Assembly (NCBI GenBank): GCA_020055645.1
Contig: CM034547.1
Span: forward strand, 61,663,884 to 61,727,883
Direction: 5' to 3'
Origin: Tomocerus qinae
Lineage: Eukaryota > Arthropoda > Collembola > Entomobryomorpha > Tomoceridae
Length of the DNA stretch: 64,000 nt
Position 1 is the stretch's first letter; each line of letters opens with the position of its first letter. The position numbers and the translations under genes were made by a program. The notes under the pieces are model-generated. The model saw nothing but the letters and a program-made list of their open reading frames with translations, searched no databases and had not been told where the DNA came from. Below, one piece after another: positions 49,343 through 60,200 of the stretch.

Positions 49343-51258
49343 TACATCCCATTTTGTCAAGGCTAGCAGTAGGTACCATTTCAAATTCAGTCACACAAAC
49401 TGCCAACAAACTGGCACTTGAAATTCGATGGCTGAAAGAACAACGTTGCTACCGGGAACCAATGCCGACTTGCCGACCGGCTAAATCTTACAGATTTGTA
49501 GCCAGTCTGAAAATAAAATTGCAATTTGCCAAAAAGATCAGAATTTTTGCATCTGTTTCATTTTGCTGTATTATATTATGTAGTGTAAACCAAGGTAGGT
49601 AAAATTTTAGATGATTTTGATATTAGATTAGACATTGAAAACACTGCTTTAGTATATTCCGGCCGGAAAAATAAGACGTAACAGGATATTTATTACCTTT
49701 CTTATCTTCCGAGACTGGAAAATATTAAAGGTCCTTAATAATTATTAGAGTAAACATAAACAATAAATACTATTTACACGTGCGTACATGTTGTAAATTA
49801 TAAACTTAGGTAGTTTGAATCAGACTTTAGAGTCCCCTAGTATTACGCATGACATTTAAAACTGAGTTGACTCATTATCTAATTCGTTTGTTTTGTGACT
49901 TTAAAAGCTACACAACCATCTAAATTACAAACAAAATGACATTGAAAGTAAGGCTAAACCTGTGCCCAAAAGCTTCTACCAAGACAAGACCAAGACGCAT
50001 AGACGTACTGTCACCATGCATAGGAAATAAGGCTGTTTGCACTTTTGTTCTCTGATTTCCTTTGCATGTGTTTTAAGGATAGTAATATTTTTAGATAATT
50101 ATAAAGACTCTTCCAACCTCTGAAATTGGTATTTAAATCGGCATTCATGACTCTCGAGGTTTAATACAGCTTTATTCGAACAGAATAAACGTGCCAAGCT
50201 TTCGACAACCTATCGTTGTCTTCTTCAGAACAAATTAAAGTTAGAAAATTGTAATTACTTGTGATTTACAATAAAAATCATGTTTTATAAATTTATAATA
50301 ATATAATATTGCATATGTTATACTAATAGCATGCATATGTAGCAAAATGCTAATGCTATTAGTAAAGTATATGTAGCAATGAAAGCTCATTACGCATGAA
50401 AAGAGAGTAACATTTTTCCATGATGGAATTTGTGTCTGTGCATAATATTTCCACGCCATCCTGTCCGGTCACTCATACAAATGTTTACTTTGATACATAT
50501 TAACATATTACTCCTTAAGTCATTGGCATACAATCCCCTGAATGGAGCAGAGCAAATTAATAGGGTAATCTACTATCTCGCTCTGTAGATGCACATAATA
50601 TATGATAAAGGCAAAGGATTTTTAAATAAAATCCTTTAAAACTTATGGAGGATTTTGGTTGTTGGAAGTTTGCTTTTGTTACACAGTAACAGGCTTAACG
50701 GTTCAAATTATAAGTATATAATAATATATATATAAATAATCTAACAAAAAATAGAAACTACGACTAAAGGTAATGAAACATTATTAGAATGACCAATTGT
50801 CTATTCAGAAGTACGAATATTTTGTTGGGGAAAGTGTAGGTACTAGTAAACAGGTGATACCGATATAAAAATGTTGACACATTTAGAGAGTTTAGCTAGG
50901 TTAGTATCAGTAATATGTACGTATTTTTCACATTTTGATAAAATTAATAAATTATTACATATAATAATATAATATTATAAATCTAGAAACTCCCTTTTTT
51001 GTTGTGGTCACATATATTGCATATATATATTATGGTAAATATATCACAGTTTGAAAACCAAACCTAAAAGCCTTTGCAAATTGGTAGACATTATTAGACA
51101 TAAAACAGATTAGAAAAGAATAAAACAATATATTAAAGAGTAGTTAATAATTAACGATTTCGACGAAAAAGGATATCTATTTGTTTCTTTTCGGTTTTCG
51201 GTCGGTTTACTATGTTCTTTCGTATGGTATTTTTAATGTATACGTCCAACCCTGAAAA
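49343..51258. other. Intergenic region without recognised features
   Basis: AT-rich sequence with TA-dinucleotide runs near 50720 and 50960-51020. ORFs are short and unconvincing. The right end is the 3' flank of the minus-strand ZIP9 gene. Confidence 0.5.
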
Positions 51259-52779
51259 TTAATGATGATGACCTGCTGTGAGTAACAGTGGGAGTAGTGC
51301 ACCGCCAACCAAACCAATGAGTTCTTTTCGACTGAAACCATTCTGAGAGTCTTTTGTGACTTCTGGAAGAACATGAACTGTGGCTACATATAAAAATGTG
51401 CCAGCGCTAAACAGCATAGCAAGCGCTGTTGCATTCATCGTTGATAAGTTTTCCTTTCCTTCCTGTACAAAATTTATTAAGCCATTAAATCTCGGTTTAC
51501 AAATAATTGAACTAAATACATACAATTGCCCATGTCCACACATTGGTACAGACGACGAACAATTTTTCCAATAAATATTATCTTTTTTAATGAAAATTAT
51601 TATATTGTATTAACCTGACTAATTCCAAAATACGTTATTATTGCCATTACTGGCGCAGCTAGCGAAAATATTGCTAAATGTCTTCTTACTCGATTCCTGT
51701 CCAGACCTTCATGTAAAAGAAATGTTACCAAACCGAATGCAGCAGGGGCCTAAATAACAAAAAAAAATGACTGAATTTCTAAGAAATATTTTTTTAATTT
51801 CCTACTTCAAAGGCAGAGGTAAATTAGTTCTTACTTTGTGAAGCATTATTGCTATAAAAACAATCATTTCGACATCCGCGTGGGGAGTAGTCGCAGCAGC
51901 TCCTAATGCTATTCCATCAGCTACATCATGTTGAAAAATAATTACAACCTATAAGACGTACATGTAGATTTGTTTGCAAGGAACTGTAGAGATTGCAAAC
52001 GTTTAAAACAACATATAATTATTATAAAATATGGTACCAACCAGCTGCATGGACAACGAGGCCTATAGTCGCTGTAACGCTTCGTTTAGGAGGTAGGGAA
52101 GATTCGATGTCTCTGGATCTCGATCGGCTACATTGATCGACCACTAACATAAATGTAAAGCCTAAAACAAGAGCAATTCCTACAGATGAAAACGGTTCAG
52201 CTTCTCCAGAGTGTTCATTCGAAAGATGATCTTGCCTCTGACTAGCGACGGATGCCACAGGCACAGCGGCGTTGTCAGCGGATGGGCTTAAACTAAACAG
52301 TTGTTGTGAATGAGACTTTCCAGAATCTATAAAATCAAACAAACAGCAAACCTCAAATAATCTTACTATTCATATAAATTCTTGTTTTCATACATTTTGG
52401 TAAAGGCTGCATTAGTAATTAATACGTTTAAAACTTACTTTGTAGTTGTGCGAGATAAAGCGTATGCATTCCTTCAGGAATGATGACACTTAAAGCTGTC
52501 CCCACTAGGAGTCCAGCGCCGATAACGGAAATGAAATGTATTTTATCCTAAAGTTCATTAATTTAAAAAAGCTTATTTGTTATTACTGTATTGCTAAAAT
52601 AAAATGCCATTTCACAGTTAAAACTGCTTGTTGTGCTTATAATAGGATTTCTTTAAATAGAATATATTTTTTGCTTGTCTTACCTCCGACATGTGCATGA
52701 CTATAGGAATCATACCCGCAAGAAAGCTGCCTATGAGCATAACTCCCGACAGCAATATAAGACCTATAGCTTGATCCAT
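51259..52779 (-). CDS. SLC39A9: Zinc transporter ZIP9 (SLC39A9), six exons, 304 aa
   Basis: Exons on the minus strand: 52779-52684, 52547-52439, 52326-52042, 51920-51835, 51749-51615 and 51462-51259, totalling 915 nt with matching phases. The protein starts [17 protein letters not shown] and has family motifs [19 protein letters not shown] (TM2), [12 protein letters not shown] (TM3), [16 protein letters not shown] (TM4, metal-binding His and Asp), [16 protein letters not shown] (TM5, metal-binding His), RNRVRRHL and [20 protein letters not shown]. It ends in AGHHH, like vertebrate ZIP9. The loop between TM2 and TM3 (exon 3) is serine- and histidine-containing and divergent, as usual. The NAT in [10 protein letters not shown] keeps the glycosylation site of the human protein. 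Members move zinc into the cytosol from Golgi or plasma membrane; some vertebrate forms bind androgens. Human ZIP9 is 307 aa, so this copy is complete. Confidence 0.95.
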
Positions 52780-53550
52780 CTTAATTGAGAACTAAACTAA
52801 ATTATGCTTCAACTTCAACTAAATTTTTTTTACAGTTCACGGCTCTTGGACTATAGAAGAAATCTAGTGTCGTTTTTACCCTGTATTTTACACCTCACAG
52901 TACATTTCCTTCACATTCCTCTTACAAAACATTACTCCATTACTCGCTTTTATACAAATAATATAATACTACTTTTGATTGTCAAATAGTCAAATGAATA
53001 GTCAAAAGTGCCTCTCACAAAGTTCCAACTTTTTAATAATAAGTAGTGATAATTCAATTTGACAGAATTTTGCATTGTAGGTTTTCTCTATCCATTAGCC
53101 AAATGGGTTCATTATTACCCATTATTTTTTGCTTTAAGTTGTTAAATACAAAATGCTGGCAGGTTGACACTGACTGACACGTTGACAGTAATAAGAACAA
53201 GACCCAAATACCATAATATTATTTACTCCTCTTGCCTGCTGTTCTAACTTTTACTTTGGTTAACTAGCTGTTTCAATTTCCCTCCTAGTAACGTCACACT
53301 GTCATTAACAGGTTTACATTCCATGTTCCCAAAAAATGTCTTCTAATGCCCCAGTGTCTTTAGATTATTATATTAATTTCATTCGTATTCATTACCATGA
53401 TAAGCAACCACAATAGAACCTTTTGCCTGCATGACATCAAGAGGACTGCTGGAAGTAGGAACTATTAAAAAACTTATTTATTAATAATAATAATTATTAT
53501 AATATCTCAAATAATGTAACAGTAAGGAAATATTGTTAGAGTGTCTTTGA
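52780..53550. other. Intergenic region upstream of ZIP9
   Basis: This should contain the ZIP9 promoter and leader. No ORF of note and no repeat was found. Confidence 0.45.
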
Positions 53551-53622
53551 ATTGAATATATATATATATACTATATATATACAAGGTTAGGTTATATTTG
53601 CCTTGATATATATATATTCAAT
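53551..53622. repeat. AT-rich hairpin sequence
   Basis: ATTGAATATATATATATA near 53551 and ATATATATATTCAAT ending at 53622 are inverted, with a further inner CAAGG/CCTTG pair around a loop of about 14 bases (GTTAGGTTATATTT). The arms differ in length. It would form a stem in RNA from either strand and lies just beyond the stop codon of the proposed small gene. Confidence 0.5.
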
Positions 53623-54612
53623 TTATACATGGTACTTTGTGTTGACATGAAGAATGCGTAATAAAAAGCCGCTGCTATTAGTTTCATTGGGGTAAAAAGC
53701 AACAAAAGGAGTTTGCTGCAAAATTTTTGTTTTTTGAAAAGCTTCGGTGTTGATAGCATCAACCAAAAATCCGAACCGAAATGACTCTTTGCTCTACATA
53801 AAAACAAAAATAAAATTATTAAGGGACCAATAAAAGAAACCAATGTGGAAATGGATATAGGGAAGGGAATATTTAGCTGGTTAACCTAGGGCTGTTTCTC
53901 ACAGCAAAATTAAAGATTCAAATGTGACTAATTTCAAGCTCAAGTGTCCTGATTTTCATACAACATTCTATGCAACCACGGCAAATCCGTACAGTACCGT
54001 ATTTAGAAATCGATTTCGGAGGGGGCAAAGATATCATAGGACATCATATATTAGGCATAATCGCGCGAAGTGCCAAAAATTTTGGCTTATTTTGTCTAAA
54101 ATGAGTCAAAAATAGCCTAAAATTCACATAAAATCGCGCGAAGCGCGAAATTTTTTGGTATTTTGAGAAAAAATTTCCCTTTTTCTTGGATTTCGGGGGG
54201 GGCATTTGCCCCCAATGCCCCCCCCTCAATACAGCCTTGAATCCGTATATACCCATTCAACCCAAAGCTATAAAACAATTGTTTCATCGACATGTATCTG
54301 GAAGGTAGTGTCAATGTCAACATATGACATAGGGTTATACTGCTTTTAGAAGTGTCAACATAGGGTTATACTGCTTCTAGGAGTGTTAACATAGGGTTTT
54401 TACTGCTTCTAGAATTGGGGTAATGGGTAAATTTTCATGGGTAAATTGGGGGGGGGGGCGGTGGACACACACACATACTAGTATAGAAAATTATAATATA
54501 GTATAGATACCATAATCACTGTTTTTCTGCTTTCAGTCATCATTTCGATTTTGACGCCAGCGTTTGATTTTTCACTATCATACCGTAACAACGATTCCAA
54601 ACCGCAAGACAT
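53623..54612 (-). CDS. Possible two-exon gene of unknown function (about 90 aa)
   Basis: Proposed exons on the minus strand: 54612-54511 (starting MSCGLESLLRYD, ending before GTATCT) and 53793-53623 (after ATGTAG, ending LRILHVNTKYHV and TAA). Phase 0 joins them without a stop and gives a hydrophilic protein with a plausible folded C-terminal half (FGFLVDAINTEAFQ, TPFVAFYPNE). The upstream part is uncertain: the frame remains open left of the ATG (SEPPTFVVGG...). A different frame carries an ATG at 54722 (MKATNVKQEVVLKEQV...) that runs to a stop at 54540. So the true 5' structure may involve another exon or a frameshift. I do not recognise the family. The intron holds a repeat at 53990-54245. 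Confidence 0.35.
53990..54245. repeat. Dispersed G/C-ended repeat, about 250 bp
   Basis: It opens with CAGTACCGTATTTAGAAATC, then CGATTTCGGAGGGGGCAA, and closes with CCCCCCCCTCAATACAGCC, so GTATT.AG plus a G-run appears in inverted form at the two ends. The middle contains two copies of ATCGCGCGAAG followed by TTTTTTGG-like sequence. A second copy of the opening 55 bases lies inverted at 58668-58725, showing that this is a repeat family. ORFs across it are chance. Confidence 0.6.
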
Positions 54613-55080
54613 TGCGCCACCAACGACAAAAGTTGGTGGCTCAGACTGACATCCAGAGCTTCGTGTTTGAAATCTACTTGCTCTTTTAAAACAACCTCTT
54701 GTTTCACATTTGTCGCCTTCATGTTGTTGGAAAAACTTAAGGATGGGATTTTGGAAAATAGTTATGTATGATTATGATCGATCGATGGTTAACGTCTTTC
54801 GTTCCGGGAAGATCAAAATCAACGTATCAGCATTTTTTACACCCACATCCGGAGACAGGATTGCGGTTTCCGTCCGGTGTTCCTCTCTGTAATCAGTTGA
54901 TTTTGAAAGATTATGACAACTTAGCAGAATGCAGTTTATCAAATGCCAGTAATTTTCTGATATCTGCAGTCTTGTAATCAGTATGTGATCAGCAGTGCTG
55001 CCTACGGTTGACGTTGACGGTCAGTAGTCATAAATAAACCATGTTCAAATGGATGTAAAAAAGTGGTGTGATATCGCATA
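54613..55080. other. Region upstream of the doubtful gene
   Basis: It includes the ambiguous open frames to about 54760 described for the neighbouring gene, then non-coding sequence. Nothing else is recognised. Confidence 0.35.
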
Positions 55081-55710
55081 GAAAGTTTGAACTGATTATC
55101 TGACATTACATGACATTTTTAGTGAAGTTTTTCAATGACCTTTGACCTTTTGACACGTGTGACTTGACCTTGACATGGCCTAACGAATAACCTTTGCGAA
55201 CGAAATATCTCATGATGTTCTACAATGTCAATAACTAAATTTACGCCAATTTTAAATTTTTGGACCAAGCCCACAGGCAGGGGGTGTATCCGATTTTGTC
55301 CATTTTCGAACTTCACCTTGCTTTTTGTCCCTACATTACGTACAGAAAGTTTGAATTGATTATCTCAAACCGTTCTTGAGTTATCGACGTTATTAATGCA
55401 TTTTTTCAATGACCTTTGACCTTTTGACACGTGTGACTTGACCTTAACATGCCCTAACGAATAACCTTTTCGAACGAGTTATCTCATGACGTTCTACAAT
55501 GTCAATAACTAAAGTTACCCCAATTTTAGATTTTCGGACCACGCCCACTGGCAGGGGGTGTGTCCGATTTGACCCATTTTCGAACTCGACCTCGCTTTTC
55601 ATCCCTACATTACGTACAGAAAGTTTGAATTGATTATCTCAAACCGTTTTTGAGTTATCGTGCTAACAGACAGACAGACGGACGGACAGACAGACAGACA
55701 GATCAGGCAT
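55081..55710. repeat. Tandem duplication, unit about 264-274 bp, 2.2 copies, with nuclear-receptor-like DR1 sites
   Basis: Units start with GAAAGTTTGAA at 55081, 55345 and 55619. Each of the two full units carries TCAATGACCTTTGACC, then GACACGTGTGACTTGACC, then CAGGGGGTGT.TCCGATTT. The third, partial, unit runs into a GACA/GACG short-repeat tail (about 55665-55702). The tail resembles that of the dispersed repeat at 17.9 and 59.9 kb, but the bodies differ. It does not code. Confidence 0.75.
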
Positions 55711-56232
55711 TCCTATAAAGCGGTGTTGCACACCACTTAATAAATGTTAAAAGCAAACCTCAAATCTATGAGCTGGGTAAAGTTGCAGAGAAGAGTGCAG
55801 CACCTGCTGTGCGTCATGGAAGAGCGAATTCAAGAACTTAGGATCTACCAACTAGTTGGTAGAATAAGCTCCCGGCACAGTTGCAACTGTGCGAGTGTAC
55901 CAACAAAACAACTATCAAGGATCACGCTCACGTCATTGTTTTAAAAGTGACTTTAATTTTCTCAATGCGTTTGGTAAAAATCCAGGATTTTTCCTACGTT
56001 TTGTAGTTTTGCCACTTCGATTCAATCAAAATCAAAGCTTGCTTGTCAAGTTGCTCAGAAATATCATAACAAGATTCAAGATTGCATGCACTCAACCCCA
56101 ATGTGGGTGGTTTTACACCAAAGCATAAAATGTGACATACTAAATAAATAAAATTTCAATTTATTTATAGAATCATAAAAACAGTATTATTCATTAAAAG
56201 TTACAACCCGTCACCGAAATTATTGAGATTAT

Positions 56233-57015
56233 TAGCTCGCCTGAATAAGGCAGCTTATTTTTTTAACTAAAATAATTTAGCACTTGACCCAACTTGTCCA
56301 TGAACGATTGACAACGAAGGGATACAATTTACCCATTATTTTTGATAACATATTATATTGAATCACTCAATTGAGTGGATGCGGGCGGAGGATATGTCAG
56401 TGCATTTTGAGTGTATCCAGTTTTAAAAACTCTTTTAATCATTTGAGTCAACATTGTAGCTGTTAGCTGACGTACCACACTTCCACAATAAAATCCTCTA
56501 CTACTTACAAATACTATAGAGAGAGATTTATTCACTGTTATCAAATGATAATTGCCGACATAGACACAGTTTTGCAAATTGGTTGGATTGGACGAGGGCA
56601 TCAGTATCTCGGGGTTGGGTTGCTTGCTGCAAACGGGACTCAGTAATCGGAAATTTTCTAAGTTCTTTTCCCAATGCAAAAATCAGGCAACAAATTTCTA
56701 AGTATTTACAAAACCAGTCACTATTTACACCTCTTTTTTGACCTAACCTATTAAAATTATTAGGTTAGGTTAGAAAAAAGGCGAAAATAGTGACAGGTGG
56801 CTTATAAAGTGACCATATACTTAAGACTAAATTCGTCGAAATCAGGTGGAATCTCAATTTGCCCCTGATCCCGCTGGGGGAGGTCCTGGGGGTGGGAACG
56901 TGACCTCTAGGTCATTTTACTAATCAAAATATATCTGTTTCTATTATTTAACCAAAAAATGTGTACACGGTCCCCTTCACTCAGGCGAGCTTCTGTTACG
57001 GCTTGCCACAGGTTT
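56233..57015 (-). repeat. Short, inverted copy of the dispersed repeat family
   Basis: TAGCTCGCCTGAATAAGGCA at 56233 and CTCAGGCGAGCTTCTGTTAC / GGCTTGCC ending near 57010 are the reversed right and left edges of the repeat at 17923-19222. ACCGTGTACACATTTT just inside the left edge is also shared. The interior (about 700 bp) is mostly different, without the minisatellite, so this is a deleted or rearranged member. It lies just downstream of the PIWI gene. Confidence 0.7.
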
Positions 57016-57248
57016 TGTTGTTTAAATACCTAAATTGTTATCAACATTCTGAGTCATAAGCTTAGTTTAGAAAATCTATATAACACGGTATATTTAGCGT
57101 TTTTCAATGTTTTTTCAAAACAATTCAAATAATATTAAGGTCTAAAAATTCAAATAATGACCATGCATTTCGAAGCGCATAAATACAAAAACTACCATTG
57201 GTAAATCGAAGTTGTGGTATATTATATTATACCAAGTTAGTTTCATAG

Positions 57249-60200
57249 TTAGAGGTAAAATAGCTTTTTTGTGAGCTGATGGGAAGGTTCTTCCTTCAAG
57301 TACTGGCCAGCAAGTCCCGCTAGTTTGTGTGCGTACTAAAATATATTATAAGACATCAATAATTTTCAACTCAACAGTTACAGGTGCATAGGAATTTCAA
57401 TGATTATATATAACTTCAAAAAATCGACTTCAAAATAGAATGTGTAGACCCTCCAATGTATAGGTTTAAGGGCCCCATTATTTCATGCGCCGGAAAATTT
57501 AAAACGTTTGCCATTTACATGTAAATAAATTTTTGCGACTTGAAAAATTTTAAAATTTACATGCAAATGGCCAAATTTTTTTCTCGCATATGAAATAATG
57601 GGATACTTAAGGAATAATTACCTGGCACATAGCAGGTACACGGATACTTCCAGTCCAATTGAAGTACATAAAAGACGTAGCGTAAGCAAACTTTTGTACC
57701 ATATCTGGACTTATCTCTGATGTATCATGTAGTACGATGTAGTGAGTTGGAGTCACTGTTCCCTATAGAAAATTAAAATTTTATAATTCCATTTTGAGAC
57801 TAAATAAATAAATAACAACTGATTTTAGCGAATTAACTTAATCTAACACAGCACAGTATATTATAGTTTGTTAGAACATATTTACCCAGCAAGTGAAGCT
57901 TCAAAGAAAAATTAACAACTAGGTATTACAATCTTTCTACCTAACATTAAGATTGAATGTGATCTTACTTCTCTAACTAGTTGTGACACCAGAAAAAAGT
58001 CAAATAGGTATCGTCTTGTAATTGTATGGTCAACAATCGTTCCAGGTTCCGGGTTGTCATAATGTTTCAAGCCTTTCTGCAACATCAAAATTAACAATAT
58101 TATTCTAATATATAACCACAGTCTGAGATAAAGCAATAAAGTATCTATCTGTGTAAATGGAGATATTCTAACAATATTGATCTGATTGATAGTGTAATAC
58201 AATTAGTTAGTAAAAGAAAATCATTAAATCGAAAAAAGTAACATACTTGAAGCATGATTCTGGCATTGATTCTTTTCTGTACTACAACAAAAGTAAACTT
58301 AGGAGAATTTGAACACAAAAATTCACAAGCTGAAGTCATTTGCACTACTTCATTTTCTCTCGTCAGTTGTAGCTGTCCATCTGAAACGCCATCCCGGAAA
58401 ACCACTATTCTATCTGGCCATGCTCTATTTTCCTGCAAATTAAAGGGAAATAATTAATAAAATGTATTATATAACGATTACTCATTTTAGACAATATAAG
58501 CCAAAAATTCTCGTGAATATGCCTAATCAATCTACAGTATGGAACATAAAAAAGTTATTACAAAAACCATTGTCATAAAATTTAACAATTCCTCATTCAT
58601 AAAGAGTTTTTGGACAACGGTTTTTCTGATAACTATTTAATGTTATAAAGCTGTATATGGTGATATGGCATCATTGCCCCCTCTCCGAAATCGACTTCTA
58701 AATATGGTACTGTTTACATGGGTAGGATTATTTTAGTTGAGGTTAGATTTAGGGGAATACGGCAGACAGATTAACACTCGTCCTTTCATTACATCATGCC
58801 CAACAAATAAACAATTAAGTGTGTATGTGAATAAAGTATTGTACTTTCTCCGTGCCTACATCAACTCCATAATGAAACTTTTGTACTTTCACCAAAGTTG
58901 TTGCAATCATACCCATAGGATAATCGTAAAGTGGAGTGGCGCAATGAAAAATTTCCGTGATTTTAATGTATAAATGTAAAAGGTGAACTTCGTGTAACTA
59001 CGCAGGCGCAAGAATAATTACAATATTTCGTAATTAAACAAAATGCTGCGAGGGTGATAAAACAACTTTAAACAGCAAGTGCAGAAAAGATTTTCCTTTT
59101 TGATAAAAATGATTGGATTTAGTGTTATTGTGAGTGGGTAGTGTTGATAATTTCCCGTCCGTAGGACGGGCTTTTTTCTAGTTATCCCATAATTACATAC
59201 CTCATAGAAAGAGTTGACCGCTTCACTAAAGGCCGGCTTTAGGCCACTCATAGTTTCAAGGTGAGCGTGCTGAAAAATCACACGGGAAAAGTACTTCGTA
59301 TGCAGAGGATTCAAGGAAGCCACTAGAGCAGTTACAGAGTTTAATTTTCTCTTTGGGTCGTGATAAACGTCCACACCAACGAACATGATTTTTTCTGGCT
59401 ACGATTTGAAAACAATTAGTTGTCACTTAATAAGTCGAATTTTTGTTATGAATTTTCTCTTCATTCGTATGAAACAAATTTTCTAATACTTGCACAAACG
59501 GGTGGAAGATAAAGTGCTAAAGAAAAAAATAGAGTGTTCAGCGACAAAAGAAAGCATTGAAAGCGCAGCAACACACTAGATATGATCAATGATAATGGTA
59601 ATGAAGTAATGATTAATATTATCAGCAATAAGGCAATAATAGTTTGCAATGGATTTTCATCAGTAAACCTAAGCAACTCACCAAAGGGATACGAATAGTC
59701 CATAATGCGCCGCCAAGCTTGCAATTTATTTGGAGTGCAATTTTCTGCATCACAGATCTTAATTTTCGTTCGTTTTGAATTGTTTTGGATAAAACAGCTT
59801 GACTAGGGATGGGGCGATCAACACAGCAAACTTTTTTGATAGCTGCATACAAATCGTCTCGTTGACTGGGCATAATAACCAATACGAACTGCATCTATAT
59901 CACAGATAAAAGGGCAGTAAAAACAAGTTGTAAAACCTACAGCAAGCCGTAACAGAAGCTCGCCTGAGTAAAGTTTACCGTGTACACATTTTGGTAGCGA
60001 AAAGTACTCACACGTTACACAAAACCGAGCGTACGGATTTTGATCAAACTTTCAGAATTGAGTCTTTATATATGTATCTACGACATATTAAAAATTCAGA
60101 CATTGATATTATAAGGAAACGAAGCTATATCATTTGAAATATCAGGATAAAATCAAAATTGATGATTGTTGACCACGAAAATTAATCGAAAATCAAAATT

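Noticed and set aside
56353..56679. 108-codon minus-strand ORF tested as a last PIWI exon
   Set aside because: It lacks the conserved C-terminus; the true last exon (YAHKLAG...KKLFYL) was found at 57335-57249.
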